Assembly (NCBI GenBank): GCA_964036045.1
Contig: OZ038390.1
Span: forward strand, 3,730,017 to 3,794,016
Source: Eutreptiella sp. 'Long Island Sound 2002'
Lineage: Eukaryota > Euglenozoa > Euglenophyceae > Eutreptiales > Eutreptiaceae
DNA length: 64,000 nt
Reading direction: 5' to 3'
Positions 9,393 through 19,820 of the stretch are shown here, piece after piece. Below the pieces are notes generated by a model. That model did not search any database, was not told where the DNA came from, and worked only from the letters and a program-made list of their open reading frames with translations. A program made the position numbers and the translations under genes. Every line of letters starts with the position of its first letter. The stretch's first letter is position 1.

Positions 9393-11354
9393 TCTTTCAC
9401 AAGAGATACATTTTGGCAAGCCACAACCGGGTCACAAGGCGTGCACCAGGAGGCAAAGGGGTGGGCCCATGAGGGGCACTGGGGTCAGCAGAGGAACAAC
9501 TCAAAAACCACCACTGCCACCACGCCACGCCATGATATACGGTGCCCTGCAAGGCCATGCCACCCCCACACAAGGCCATGCCACCCCCACACCACCCCAT
9601 GCCACTTCATGCCCTGCCGTGCGATGCCCCGCCATCCCATGTCCCCCATGCCACGCCATGCCCTGCTGCACTGCCCTCCCCAGCCGAGCCCTTCTTTTGC
9701 TCTGTCCTGCACCGCATCGCAACGTCCCCTACACCGTGCTGCTCGGCTCGGTACATACATTGGTGATGGTTCCTTGTTGTATGGCATGGGTGCTGTTCAA
9801 CGACATCTCAATACCGAATCATCTGCACTCCTTCAAATGAGAGTCAATAGCAGACATCGCTAAACAAGCGTAAAGCCGATCACGTAGTGACTGGGTTGCT
9901 CAACTGGGCAAGTCAAGCAGCTGCACGTGGGAGTGTCGGAGTCGGAATTGGAGGATTCACAAGTTTCCAAAGAAGAGGTAGAGCTGGAGCTGAACTAGAG
10001 CTCATATCAGAGCCTTGGACATGAGCATCACTTTCACTAGGGGAATGGTCCTCAAGAACATCATCATTATCATCATCATCTTCGACAAGGCCACTTTCAC
10101 GACGCCTACACTTCCCCTTGTCTGCCCTCTACACAACACGCGAACCCAGAATCCTTGCCCGGCGGGAGCACCGCACGGCAAATAGAAAAGCGCAAATTAG
10201 ACAAGTATACATTGTGCAACTCATTGTTGAACCGGTTCACAGGCACAGTGGTTTGCACAAGGTTCAATGCACACTGAGCACGCACACAATCCCAATTTTA
10301 GGGCATCACAATGCCTTTGGAGGTAGCTTCGCTACCCGTGCCCATGACTCTCCACGGCAACAACATATTGTTCATCTCCTTTATGTCGTAGAAACTCATA
10401 TTGCTCAGCAACTGTGGAGCGCTTTTTGAAAACACTCGCAAGCTTCAAAACCTCTATCCACTGACCTTGGTACGTGGTGGCCTACAACACGGCACTTGCT
10501 TGGATTGCACGGTAAAGCACATAAAATCTGGGGCTAGATCTTGGGACGGTGGCAGATAGCTGCGACATGCAACTGCCCGCTGACACAGTGGAGGGTGTGT
10601 CCGTGCTTGGCTGGGGTGTGGGTGTACCTGAAGAACTGGATTGCTGATGTCAGCGCACCAGTACCAATAGGCGCAGGCAATTTGACATTAAGCTTCAAAA
10701 ACTTTTCCATGGGTGCCCAAGAGGAATGGGCAAATGAAGCAACAACCCCAGGGCCCCCTGCAAAACTTTGTGTTGATCCCGAACAGATGAAGTGAAGACA
10801 CATTACGTTGAAAGATTTAAAAAAAATTCGTCACCCCATTTCCTGATTTTCCCGGGGCTGGAAGAGGGTGTTGTGTGTGTGTGGGGGGGGGGGGGGTCTC
10901 AGGGGGGGAGGGGTGGGTGGCAACACCATTGGCATTTCAAATATTAAAGCACAGACCTGCCCATGCCCCATCCTCCCCAACCTGACATACACCCGGTCCA
11001 ATTTCGCCATGGGCCTTGCCCACAGCCGTCACATGCCGGTTGTTTCTTGCCTACTGCGGCGATCTTTGAGTGCCCAGTGGCATGGGGCATGATTCACAGC
11101 AGCTCACAAAGTGCCCCCAGGGCGCCTGTCCCTGTGGGGGGCTTTCCTGCCAGCGTATGCTGGTTTTTTCTGTATTGGGTGCCCCCTGCCCCCACACCCA
11201 GTGACTCAAATTGTGGTTCACCATCATCTCTCCTTTGTCGGAAGATGACTTGCGCCATCAAAAAAGAGGAATGAGAAGAGTACCAAGAACAGAGAAATTG
11301 ATTCCGAAAAACTCGAGAAAAAGGATGGTGATGAATCTCTTGTTGAGGACGCTG
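9393..11354. other. Gene-poor stretch
   Basis: 9540-9660 is a degenerate catgccacccc tandem region. 10.0-10.1 kb has a short atcatcatt run. 10.88-10.92 kb is poly-G. No exon with a recognisable domain was found; the frame at 10541-10795 has no supporting feature. Confidence 0.35.
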
Positions 11355-12051
11355 TGGGGGAATGTTTGCCCGGCGCGCTACCTTTCTATTAACTATCCCG
11401 ACTTCAGCCCGAGATTTACCCTCTGATGGAGATGGCCCCCCAAATAGACCATGATGGACTGCGCACCTTCCCTACAAAGCACATTGCATAATTAGACAAT
11501 CGCTGTGAATTCAACAACTCCAAATGTCATTTGTGTTGTACTTAACAAACGGTACTTTGCCTTTACCTTTCCCATAGATTTCGCTATGGTAATGAGCCCC
11601 CAAGCCGCAAGCGGTTTGGACGTCGTTTCTGCCTCATGTCATAACAACGAAGTGCAAACTCAGTATTTGCTACATCACCCCTGCCTTTAATTAATTCTCA
11701 GGGTTCCCATGGTGGGGAGAAATCAACATGGCTACATTACCCTTGCTTTCTTGGGGTCCCCATGGTGGGGAGAAATCAACCTAGTAAGGAGTGGGTGTGG
11801 TGGAAACAAGCAAAAAATGGAAGAAAATTGGTGAAACTGGGTGAGAATCCAAACATACCATATCCCGAATGTGAAAGAAGCATCAAAATACCCGTTGTCA
11901 AACAACAATAATGCCCATAGTATCACAAAGTATGGGGTTCTAGGACGGCTAGACGTCCAAATAGTTGCACTGCGCTTAGTGCACCCCCTAAAACGTCACC
12001 GGTGGGGCACGGGTCAAAAAAGATGCCCGGCGCGCTAACGCTCCCCCTGTG
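11355..12051. mobile_element. Miniature element family with GCCCGGCGCGC subterminal boxes, copy 1
   Basis: Begins tgggggaatgtttgcccggc and continues gcgctacctttctattaa. It ends aagatgcccggcgcgctaac followed by gctccccctgtg. The terminal g-rich stretches form an imperfect inverted repeat, and both subterminal regions carry a GCCCGGCGCGC box. The same beginning and end define 27219-27844. No clear target duplication at this copy. A 26-bp direct repeat around catggtggggagaaatcaac lies inside (about 11707 and 11760). Confidence 0.5.
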
Positions 12052-12952
12052 GTCACAGAAGAAGATTCATCTATGCATTTGATTGGTATTGAGGTTTCTC
12101 CCAGGTACCAGGAGGACACCCAAATGACGAGGATGAGGGGTGAGCAATATGGTGCGCGCACAAGCCCACAGGAGGGGGGAACCAATTGAAACAAGTCACA
12201 GCTTCAACAAACAGTTCGAAAGTCAAGTTCAATGGACACATGTTCTAAACATGGTTCAAAAAACGTAGCACTGCAACACTGTCGAACGTAGATCCCTCTC
12301 ACCAATTATGCTACCTTTTGCCACGGGACCCTGGGCTGCAGCAAACACCAGCTGGCGATGACACACAAACAACAAACGATGTTAGGCAGCCAGAGGGTGC
12401 CCTCCTCCCCCCCCCTTGCCCAATTTAAGCCCAAATTTATTGCGTATAAACTTTAGTTTGATCGATGCATTCAGTGCATTGGTGTGTTCTGAGAAATCAA
12501 CTTGTCTTTAGGGGTGGACACAACGCATAGCGACTATACATGACATCATTTGTTCAATAGCGAGGCCCAAGGTTCTGTTTCGATCGTGGGGTTTGGTTTG
12601 GTGTGGGGTGACGCTATGTGTTTCATTGGTTGTCCCGCGGCCGCCTCGCTGCCGCACCCCGGGTTGCACGCTCCGCGCCGCCCTCTCCCCGTTGCCACTT
12701 CCTGTGCGTGGTGAGATGGGAGTATCCCTCCCTCGCTGGCACGTCCTCGGTCTTCTCCGTGTGCTTGGCTGCACGTCGCACGTGCGTTCCCGTGCTGCGG
12801 TGGTGGTGTGCCGTGTGTTTTGCGCTCGCTTTGCTACTTGCTCCCTTCTCTTGTTTGTAGGGCTCTTGCTTGTGCCTTGCCTTCATACCTTTTCTGCCCC
12901 CCCTTTCTTTCTTACAACTAACTTGTCTCTCCGTTCTCTTGTTCTGCCCTAG
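12052..12952. other. Intergenic, ending in a long pyrimidine-rich tract
   Basis: 12.84-12.95 kb on the plus strand is strongly CT-rich (ttctgccccccctttctttc and similar) and ends in tgccctag directly before an ATG. It looks like the 3' part of an intron or a pyrimidine-rich leader. The rest shows nothing recognisable. Confidence 0.3.
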
Positions 12953-13171
12953 ATGCCTCCCCAGCGTGTGGATACTGACGGTTTGCCGTCCCAGCAGACC
13001 CATCTTTGCGTGCGGGACTCAGACAATATTTGCAGCTGTAACCTCTGCCTGAGCGGCATCCCAGTGTGCTCTTCGGCACCTTGTCCATCCGGGGTCCTCA
13101 TCTGCGGCACAGCACAAGCGATTATCAGCATCGGGTCCACTGCAAAGAGCGTGAGTTTCAGAACCGTATGA
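12953..13171 (+). CDS. Possible small exon/ORF, cysteine-containing, unknown
   Basis: An ATG sits directly after a strong acceptor-like pyrimidine tract ending in ctag. It opens a 72-codon frame beginning MPPQRVDTDGLPSQ with several cysteines (NICSCNLCLSG...SSAPC). No family recognised. It may be the first coding exon after a leader intron, or chance. Confidence 0.25.
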   Translation: MPPQRVDTDGLPSQQTHLCVRDSDNICSCNLCLSGIPVCSSAPCPSGVLICGTAQAIISIGSTAKSVSFRTV

Positions 13172-15512
13172 ATGCCCTGCGGACAGTCATATCCCTCACC
13201 CGACCACACGGCTGCAGCTGCAGACTCAAGCGATACAATACAACCCGAGACTCATCGGACACCAACGCATGATGCAGAGTACCTCAGGCAACAGCCATGG
13301 CCAAGGGCCATAGAGCTGTCCCCTGGAGGCAGTCTTGACGAATGAGACTGAAAACTTTCCCATAAACTCTCAAGCACATCTGGCCCTCACAGCCATGACG
13401 AGGTGCCTGGCACTAAGCACGCTCTGCATAGTGCATGGGGCCTGCTGGGCCAAATAGCAGTTGTTGAGACATGAGCAGAAGCGGACCAAGTGTGTCGCAC
13501 GTGCCTTCGCCGCTCTGCAATCCCCGAGGAATGCCACTGGCAAACGGCACTGAGCACCCACCCTGTCCCCACCGCGAAGGGCAGCCGCTAACCCGTGGTA
13601 TGTACATTGAGGGACGGGGGGGGGGTGGGGGGGGCTGTACAGAAAGATCCACTCGTTCTGGGTGGCCCTTCTCGGCGTCTGTGCCTCCGGAAAGGGCGTG
13701 CGCCGACGCCTCCGCCGGAGCGAGCACCGAGGGGCCCCGCCAAGGCCATGCAGGAGGCATGATTTGAATAATGGGGCGTCAGTGGGCAGCAGCGCCTCGG
13801 CGTTGGCCCGGCGCCACATGGTCGCCCTCGACTGCCACGCGGGGGCCAAAACGCTATGTACAATCAAAAACGGAGTTCAGGGCAGGCGGTTGGAGGAGGT
13901 TGCCGAAGCGGTTGGGGGCGGTTGCTGTCGGTACTGTCCGTTACAAACGCCGTTGAAGAGACGCCGTGGGGGGTCCTCTACGCATAAGATAAAGGGTTCG
14001 GTAGTGTACAAGCCCCGGTCGGTAGCACGTAGGAGTGAAGCCGCACGGTGCATCGGCGGGGGGCGGTGCGGCACGATGTGCCCGGCACAGGAATGGGGGG
14101 GGGGGGGCTATACAATCGTGCAGGCGTCGGGGGGCGGGAGAGCCTGCGACGCCCCGGACCCTGCGACGGAGGCGGCGTCCCTGAGGACGAAGATGAGGAC
14201 TGTACACGGGAGGCAGGCACCGGAGGACGGAGGTGTGCGCCCCCGCGGCCGACGTGGGACGGGGGCATGGGGGGGGCACACGGGGGGCGGAGGGGCCGGG
14301 GAAGAGCATGGCCTGCCCCCCTGCCCAACGCCGGCCGCGGTGGGGGGTCGTAGTCGTGGGGCCGGCCCAGCGCCACCGCCGGGGGCCTGCGGCGGAGCGG
14401 ACTGCGCATGTGCCACTTCACTGCGGATGACAGAACCCCCCCCCCACGCCTACACACACACGACGGGCTCCGGGATTGGGGGGTGAGTGGGCCCGACGTC
14501 TGCGCGACTCTCTTGGGCTCCGGCAGCACCAGTGACACAGGGCGAAGGGGGGGCGGCGCGTGGACGGGGGAGGGCCCGACACGACGCGGGACACACGCAT
14601 GTGGGCCAGCCCGCGACCGACTGCGCACCGCCGCCGGGACCCCGGCACAGGGCCAGGCGCGTGCGGCGTGCCGCGGATGTGGGAGGGGGGGGGGGGCGTC
14701 TCCGGGCGGGGCCGGGCGGTGCGGGGGGACGGGGCAGGGGCCCTCCAACCCCCACAACCCCCGGAACTCGCGGCCCGCAGCCCATCCGCTGGTCGCGCAG
14801 ACGAAGGGACCAGAACGAGATAATTTACACGTGCAACGCAGGCCCGATAGACTTCGGAGCCCCGGGGGGCCTCGGGAATGGGGGGGACTCCGTCATGACT
14901 ATATTATAATCGGTGCGCATGGCCCTGAGGCTGAGGGGTACGCAGGTACCGCCCCCCCCCCCCCCCCCCCCGGGCGGTCCTGTTCTCACGGACGTGAGGG
15001 AAAACGGGTTCGCGAACAAGAGCATTCTACATACGCTTTGGAGGCGCCCGCCCTCGGCTCCAGCGCTATTATTGTACAGCGGGGCAGTGCCAGAGGGCAG
15101 CGCGCGCGGCGCGTGATGCGGTGGGATGGCGCACCACGTGCACGGTCCGGACGCGCGTTCGCGGGCGGACTGCCCAAACTGGCCCCAAACGCAGGAGGCG
15201 ACGTGACCCAACGTCCGTCACATACCCCACGAGCGGTGTCAGGTGTGCCGAGGCCGTCAACCGACGAGGAGCCCTCCGACCGGAGTCGCGCAGGCGCATA
15301 CCCGACCCCTGGACACCCACGCGGCCGATGTCTGTCACGGGGTACTTCGGAGGACACGGTACTTCGAAAAAAAAACAACAACTCCCACCCCTGACCCCAA
15401 AGCTGAGCCGCAGCCGCAGTCACAGCCCCGGCCCGCGCGTCGCGCGGTACTCGGACTTCGGACCCCCCCCCTCCGCAGAGCGCGGACGGAGCCGAAGAAG
15501 GGACAGGGCCGG
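13172..15512. other. Very GC-rich stretch without a supported gene
   Basis: Many long overlapping ORFs occur on both strands (up to about 330 codons), but all are Arg/Gly/Pro-rich and track the base composition. Poly-G or poly-C runs interrupt the region at 13618-13632, 14096-14108 and 14950-14972. The block at 13870-13965 is related to repeat R4. No domain, tRNA or rRNA seen. Confidence 0.4.
13870..13965 (+). repeat. Repeat R4, partial copy
   Basis: ggcggttggaggaggttgcc, gaagcggttgggggcggtt and tacaaacgccgttgaag match the R4 blocks at 16155-16300 and 17935-18085. Here the copy ends before the ggcacttggcgtcagggg half. Confidence 0.6.
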
Positions 15513-15690
15513 ACATGCCACTAGTGTCCGGCAGGGGAACTGCGTTTCGCGCAGAGTCAGCCAGTGCCAGTGTGCCACTCAGTAAGATCCGCTCTTGGCA
15601 CATCTGACACTCAGTAGGAACCGGCCGGGGCCGTGTCCGACTCGGTAGGATCCGGCTCCTTCTGATCACGTCTGACGTGCCGGACGCCAG
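15513..15690 (-). repeat. Repeat R5 (CCTACTGAG-type), inverted copy
   Basis: Read on the minus strand it gives cctaccgagt, ttcctactgagt and cttactgagtggcaca spaced about 30 bp apart, then gttcccctgccggacactag and tggcatgtc. The same order is found at 48782-48940 and, split by a transposon, at 16827-17330. The thrice-repeated TACTGAGT motif is the family's signature. Confidence 0.6.
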
Positions 15691-15779
15691 TGGCAAGTCT
15701 GGACGGGGCGCGGCGGCGTGCGCACAGTCCCGCGGCCCTTGCCTCGCCCGGTCCCGGCGCCCGCCCGCCCCGGGCCTCT

Positions 15780-16062
15780 TCACGCCTCCAAACTGTTGTA
15801 CTTGAGGTTGACGGAGAGGGTCTGGAGGGAGGCGGTCCGCTTCAGGAGGTCCAGGGCCTGCGCGTCCCCGGCGCCCAGTTTGTTGTCCCGCAGGCCGAGA
15901 TGGAGGGTGTGCAGCGACGGGCACTCCCAGAACCCCGCGAGGGGCCGGGCCCCCCCGGCCCCGAGGCTGTTGTCGCAGAGGTCCAGCCGCAGGCGGTACA
16001 GCGACGTGCACTTGCGCAGGGCCGCGAGCGCAGAGGCGTCCGCGGCCCCCAGTTTGTTGAAC
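15780..16062 (-). CDS. LRR gene, exon 3 (last)
   Basis: Third exon of the F-box-like/LRR gene. The acceptor gcctgtcctcag is followed by G, which completes the split Arg codon left by exon 2 (AG|G, phase 2). The reading then continues FNKLGAADASALAALRKC, exactly in the 29-residue LRR register. The exon holds the rest of one repeat, two full repeats and a partial one. It ends LKYNSLEA and TGA at 15780-15782. Joining exons 2 and 3 restores the DLR-FNKL motif seen intact in exon 1, which is strong support for the splice. A later alternative last exon cannot be excluded. Confidence 0.72.
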
Positions 16063-16154
16063 CTGAGGACAGGCAGCGGTCTGCAGGGCTGATGAGCACA
16101 AGCGGGGGGGGGGGATGCATGAGAAGGGGAGGGACCCCAGAGCCGGCCCCCAGC

Positions 16155-16300
16155 AGCGGTTAGACAGGCGGGTGGAGGAGGTTGCCACAGCGGTTGGGGG
16201 CGGTTACTGTCGGTTACAAATGCCGTTGAAGCCGGCACTTGGCGTCAGGGGGACAGTGGCTGGGCATAGGCTGGGGGCCCTGGAGGGGGGGGGGGGGGGT
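16155..16300 (+). repeat. Repeat R4, copy in LRR intron 2
   Basis: Blocks gcggttagacaggcgg, gtggaggaggttgcc, gcggttgggggcggttactg, tcggttacaaatgccgttga and ggcacttggcgtcaggggg, then cagtggctgggcataggctg. Nearly identical to 17935-18085. Both lie inside intron 2 of the LRR gene. Confidence 0.7.
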
Positions 16301-16826
16301 ACCTTACCCCTTCCAATGCATGGAGGGGGGGGGATGGTGGCAGATCTGAGCACTTGTAGAAATGAGGACATTTGTCTAGAGATATGCTCAGATCTGCCAC
16401 CAAGGGTTTGGACAACGTGCTCTTGACGTATGACCTTTTCTTTTTTCAAACTTTGTACATCACATTTTGCCGAACATAAAGAAGGGGAGGCATTGGCAGA
16501 TCTGAGCACATTTCTCGAAATTTCTGGAAATGTGCTCATTTCTGGAAGTGCTCAGATCAGTCACCGCCCGGGGGGGGGGGGGGGGCTATGGGTCGGTTAT
16601 GGGGAGGCAGACCAAAAGGCAGGGCAACCACTGCACCGCGTGCTCACCGCCTACCCAGTCCTGATGTATGGGGACTCCAACAGAGCGGAGACAAGCGGAC
16701 CCCGGCCAACCAAAGGGTAAGGGTGCCTTCCAACGGGCCGAGCTCAGGGCTGCTGGTCCGTCTCAACGCGGGCTGCGGGGCATCGGTGGCCAGACTTGCC
16801 GCTAGCATCTGCCAGCTCAGACAATG

Positions 16827-17330
16827 ATCAGATGGAGCAGGGTCCTACTGAACCACACGCTGGACGCAGCACGTTCCTACTGAGTTCTGGTGTTGCAGGG
16901 GGTTGGTATTACTGAGGGGCCCAGGGGTGTCCTTAACGGGAAAAAAAAAAAGTGTTCCGGTTTCCCAAAAAAGCCCGCGGGCACTCCATGTGCTCAACCA
17001 TGGTTGGTGGCAGTTGGCGGTTGGCGGTTGGCGGCAGTTGGCGGTTGGCAGTTGGCAACTGGCGGTTGGTGGCGGTTGGTGGTGGTTGGCGGCGGTTGGT
17101 GGCTGGCGGTTGGTGGCGGTTGGTGGTTGGCGGTTGGTGGCGGTTGGCAGTTGATGGGAGTTGGCGGTTGGCGGTTGGTGGTCCCTTGGGGCTGTCCTTA
17201 AGGGCTGTCCTTAGCAAAAAAAAAAAAATCTCGTCCCTTAAGGACGCCCCTGGAGGGGCCGTTGATACGGGGCCGATTCCTACCAAGAACCAGTTTCCCT
17301 GCCGGACGCTGGCGGCATGTCTGTCGGTGG
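16827..17330 (+). repeat. Repeat R5, copy interrupted by a hAT-type element
   Basis: 16827-16921 and 17253-17330 together match the uninterrupted R5 copy at 48782-48940 (atcagatgg, cctactga, ttcctactgag, tattactgag, then gattccta, cctgccggac, ggcatgtc). The break point coincides exactly with the hAT-type element at 16922-17252 and its gaggggcc duplication. Confidence 0.7.
16922..17252. mobile_element. hAT-type miniature transposon, copy 2
   Basis: Ends caggggtgtcctta (16922 on) and the complement of caggggcgtccttaag (ending 17252). The 8-bp target duplication gaggggcc is exact at 16914-16921 and 17253-17260. Interior as in copy 1: A-tract, gtttcccaaaaaagccc, ctccatgtg, about 190 bp of TTGGCGG/TTGGTGG repeats (16999-17189), ggtcccttggggc, A-tract. 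It lies in intron 2 of the LRR gene, inside an older R5 repeat. Confidence 0.9.
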
Positions 17331-17934
17331 CCCACCAGACGCAGCACAACGAGGCGCACTACCGTTGGCCTTGGGCGGTGGCACGACGCTGGCCGCCCGC
17401 CCCCCCCCCTCTGGGCCCACGGTTGAGGGTGCGGCCCACGGTCTCGGATCGTTGTGGTGCGTCCCGAGATCACAGGTCTGTGCAGCGGCCGTCGCAGGGG
17501 CTGAGGACGTGCTGTGGGCCTCCGACGGAGGCCCATCCAGTCCCCTCCCCCCCCCCTCCCCCTCCGGACAACAGCCACCGGGAGGGACGGCAACACCCTC
17601 CCCACGGGCCAACCCCCAACCGCCGTTGTCTGGACCGGCGCATGCGCAGCCCTGCCGGACAGAGGGGCCCTGCATCGATGTCCTCTGCTGCTGCACCGGC
17701 CCACCCCCCCCGCTTGGCGACCCCCCTCCCCCCCGGCCGCCAAGGAGCGAGAGGAGGGGCACAGGGCGGTGAGAGGCCGGTGGGCCGATGGAGGGAAAGG
17801 GTCCGAGGTAAGGGCAGTAGGTGGCGATGGGCCCATTGGCGCCGCCCGCTGCACACCAAAACACACCAAAGTGTCGTGCCAAACCCCCGCCCCCAGGGAT
17901 GCATTGGAAGGGAAGGGACCTCAGAGACGGCCCC

Positions 17935-18085
17935 AGCAGCGGTTAGGCAGGCGGTTGGAGGAGGTTACCAAAGCGGTTGGGGGACGGTTACTGTCGGTTA
18001 CAAATGCCGTTGAGGCCGGCACTTGGCGTCAGGGGGACAGTGGCTGGGCATAGGCTGGGCGCCCTGGAGGGGGGGGAGAGTACCT
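17935..18085 (+). repeat. Repeat R4, second copy in LRR intron 2
   Basis: Same block order as 16155-16300 and in the same orientation, about 1.8 kb away. Ends near cataggctgggcgccctgg before a poly-G run. Confidence 0.7.
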
Positions 18086-18186
18086 CCCCCCCCTTCCAAT
18101 GCATCCCTGCCAAACGCCCCCCCCCTGTGTGACATTCCGTGTGACATTCCCCCCCTGCTCCCGTCACCCCCTTCCTTGTCTGCCCC

Positions 18187-18412
18187 CCCCCCCCCCGTGA
18201 CATTCCGTCGGGTTGTTGCTCCTTTACGGGGCCCTGGACAGTCACCCGTTCTTCCCTTCGCATATTGCGTCGGGTCGCTGCGTTCTGTCGGCCGCTGCGG
18301 CCGGTGCTCCCGCTGGTGTCGTTTCCGCGTTCGCGGAGCCCAGTCGTTGGTGTGCCGGGGCTGTGCTGGATGTGGCGGGATGTGCCGTTTGTGCGTCAGC
18401 GGCGCCCAATAA
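18187..18412 (+). repeat. Dispersed repeat family R2, copy 3
   Basis: cccgtgacattccgtcggg, tttacggggccctggacagt, cacccgttcttcccttcgca and the following ctgcgttctgtcggccgctg match 4966-5240 closely. It lies in intron 2 of the LRR gene, 50 bp from exon 2. Confidence 0.7.
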
Positions 18413-18463
18413 TTGCCCCCCCCCCCCCCCCCCGCCCGCTGTTACGCACTCAGAGGCACGCAC

Positions 18464-18783
18464 CTGAGGTCCAAATGCAAAGTCTGCAGCTGAGGGCACT
18501 CCTGCAGGGCGGCGAGGGCGTGCGCCCCCCCATGGCCCAGGCAGTTGTCCTTCAGGTCGACGCTGAGGCCCCACAGGCCTGGGCACTTCCGCAGGAGCGC
18601 CAGGGCCTGGGCATCGGGGGCGCCGAGCTTGTTCTGCCCCGCGTCGATGGTGACCGTGCGCAGCCGTGGACAGTGCCGCAGCTCCGCCAGCGCCGTCAGG
18701 CTCCCGGGGCTCAGTTTGTTGTTGCTGACGTCCAAGTGCAGCGTCTGAAGCGCTTGGGACTTGCGCAGTGAAAGGGCCAGCGC
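18464..18783 (-). CDS. LRR gene, exon 2
   Basis: Second exon of the F-box-like/LRR gene. The acceptor ccctgctctcag precedes GCG CTG GCC; the donor is ag|gtgcgt at 18463. Length is 320 nt, entering in phase 0 and leaving in phase 2, which fits both neighbours. It encodes ALALSLRKSQALQTLHLDVSNNKL... and the next LRR units, with the same 29-residue spacing (LxxLxLDLxxNxLxxxGAxALAxLxxCPx). The acceptor sequence occurs a second time 163 bp upstream (18943-18958) because of an insertion with a 16-bp duplication. Confidence 0.78.
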
Positions 18784-18795
18784 CTGAGAGCAGGG

Positions 18796-18942
18796 GGCGC
18801 AATCATCATTCAAACTGCAACGGTTCTTGTGTTCGAAGGGATATGCTATGGACAATCTAGATGAAACACAAAGCATCCATCTGTCATTAAAACTGCATCC
18901 ATATCTACAATCAAACAATCAGTCCGACGCGCTCGTACACTG
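18796..18942 (-). mobile_element. 147-bp insertion flanked by 16-bp direct repeats at a splice acceptor
   Basis: The sequence gcgcctgagagcaggg occurs at 18780-18795 and again at 18943-18958, bracketing 147 bp that are visibly more AT-rich than the surroundings. On the minus strand the repeat is the polypyrimidine/AG acceptor of LRR exon 2, so the insertion gave that exon two candidate acceptors. A 16-bp duplication suits target-primed reverse transcription (SINE/LINE-like) better than the short duplications of DNA transposons. No poly-A tail or pol III boxes are evident, so the class is unknown. Confidence 0.5.
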
Positions 18943-19346
18943 GCGCCTGAGAGCAGGGCCGGCGGCGGGGGGGGGTGAAGAGGGGGGGCGGGGGTTAGGG
19001 CCCCAACGAGACGTTGAACTGGGGTGTGTCCCGTCGGCGGGGGTTTGGGATGCGTGGGGCATTGATGTGGGATGCAATGGGATGCACATTGCTGTGCAAA
19101 TGCTGTCAAATTCGTGGGAGGGATGCAACAAATGGGAGTGCTTGGGATGTCTCTCGGAGGGTGCTGTCGCACGGTGCGGCACCTTTCTGATGTTTCTGGA
19201 GATGGTACCCGGGGAAGAGGCCCACCGCAAACCACTACGGCGGGGGTTCCCAAATGCTTGTGGGGGGTCGCCGGGTGGTTCTTTCTGCCTTGCAGGGGGG
19301 TGTTTGTTGCCGTCTTTTGAGAAAATACTCCACGGCAGACACGTAC

Positions 19347-19520
19347 TGACTCGTCCCGGCGGCGCAACAGCCAATCTACCGCCTCCTGCCAGTCCTCATC
19401 AGAAATATCAACTTTAACGGACTTGGCAGTTTGGCGCTTCTCCCGTTGACGCTCCCGGGCCAGTGCACTGGTCTTGGGTGCCCGTTTGGAAGGGGGTTTT
19501 TGGGCTTGGAAGCGGCCCAT
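19347..19520 (-). CDS. Candidate first exon of a small gene nested in LRR intron 1
   Basis: Frame from ATG at 19520 (or 19532, four codons earlier) encodes MGRFQAQKPPSKRAP..., a Lys/Arg-rich stretch, then an acidic/Trp-containing helix (DISDEDWQEAVDWLLRRRDES). It is followed by a good donor gtacgt. A GC-box cluster of the cgcacggtgcgc type (19543-19568) sits 10-25 bases upstream of the ATG, as at 23.9 kb. The exon lies within intron 1 of the LRR gene on the same strand. Either it is a nested gene, or it is an alternative first exon that could splice in phase 0 to LRR exon 2. No family recognised. Confidence 0.4.
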
Positions 19521-19542
19521 GACAACGCACATATCGAAACTG

Positions 19543-19568
19543 CGCACGGTGCGCGCGCGGTGCGTGCA
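19543..19568 (-). promoter_or_regulatory. Candidate promoter box cluster (GCACCGTGCGC)
   Basis: Tandem cgcacggtgcgc and gcgcggtgcg units directly upstream of the ATG at 19532/19520 on the minus strand. A similar cluster lies 35 bp upstream of the ORF at 23890. Role inferred from position only. Confidence 0.35.
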
Positions 19569-19610
19569 GCTCCCTCTCCAGTGAGCAAAGCGAGCGAGCG
19601 AGGGCGTTGG

Positions 19611-19820
19611 GGGATCAATGGTCGGTTCCAATCGACTGAATGCCCCCGCCTTAGACACTTTCAGTCACTAGTCCAGTGGTCCTTGCACAATAATCACGTG
19701 TCCCCTTCTTGGTTGGGGTGCTCCACTATCGGTGTTGTTGAGTCTAGTTCAGGGGATCAATGGTCGGTAATGATTGACTGAATGTCCCCGCCATAGACAC
19801 TTTCAGCCGTTAGTCCGATC
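19611..19820 (+). repeat. Two copies of a 65-bp repeat (gatcaatggtcggt family, R6)
   Basis: gggggatcaatggtcggt, gactgaatg, ccccgcc and agacactttcag appear in the same order at 19611-19675 and 19754-19820, and a third time at 44287-44350. The two here are about 140 bp apart with gtctagttcagg after each. Confidence 0.7.

Noticed and set aside
13662-15394. Long GC-rich ORFs (274, 328, 259 and 400 codons) between 13.6 and 16.2 kb
   Set aside because: They overlap on both strands, are composed of Arg/Gly/Pro/Ala, cross homopolymers and lack any domain. Only the LRR exon at its 3' side is supported.
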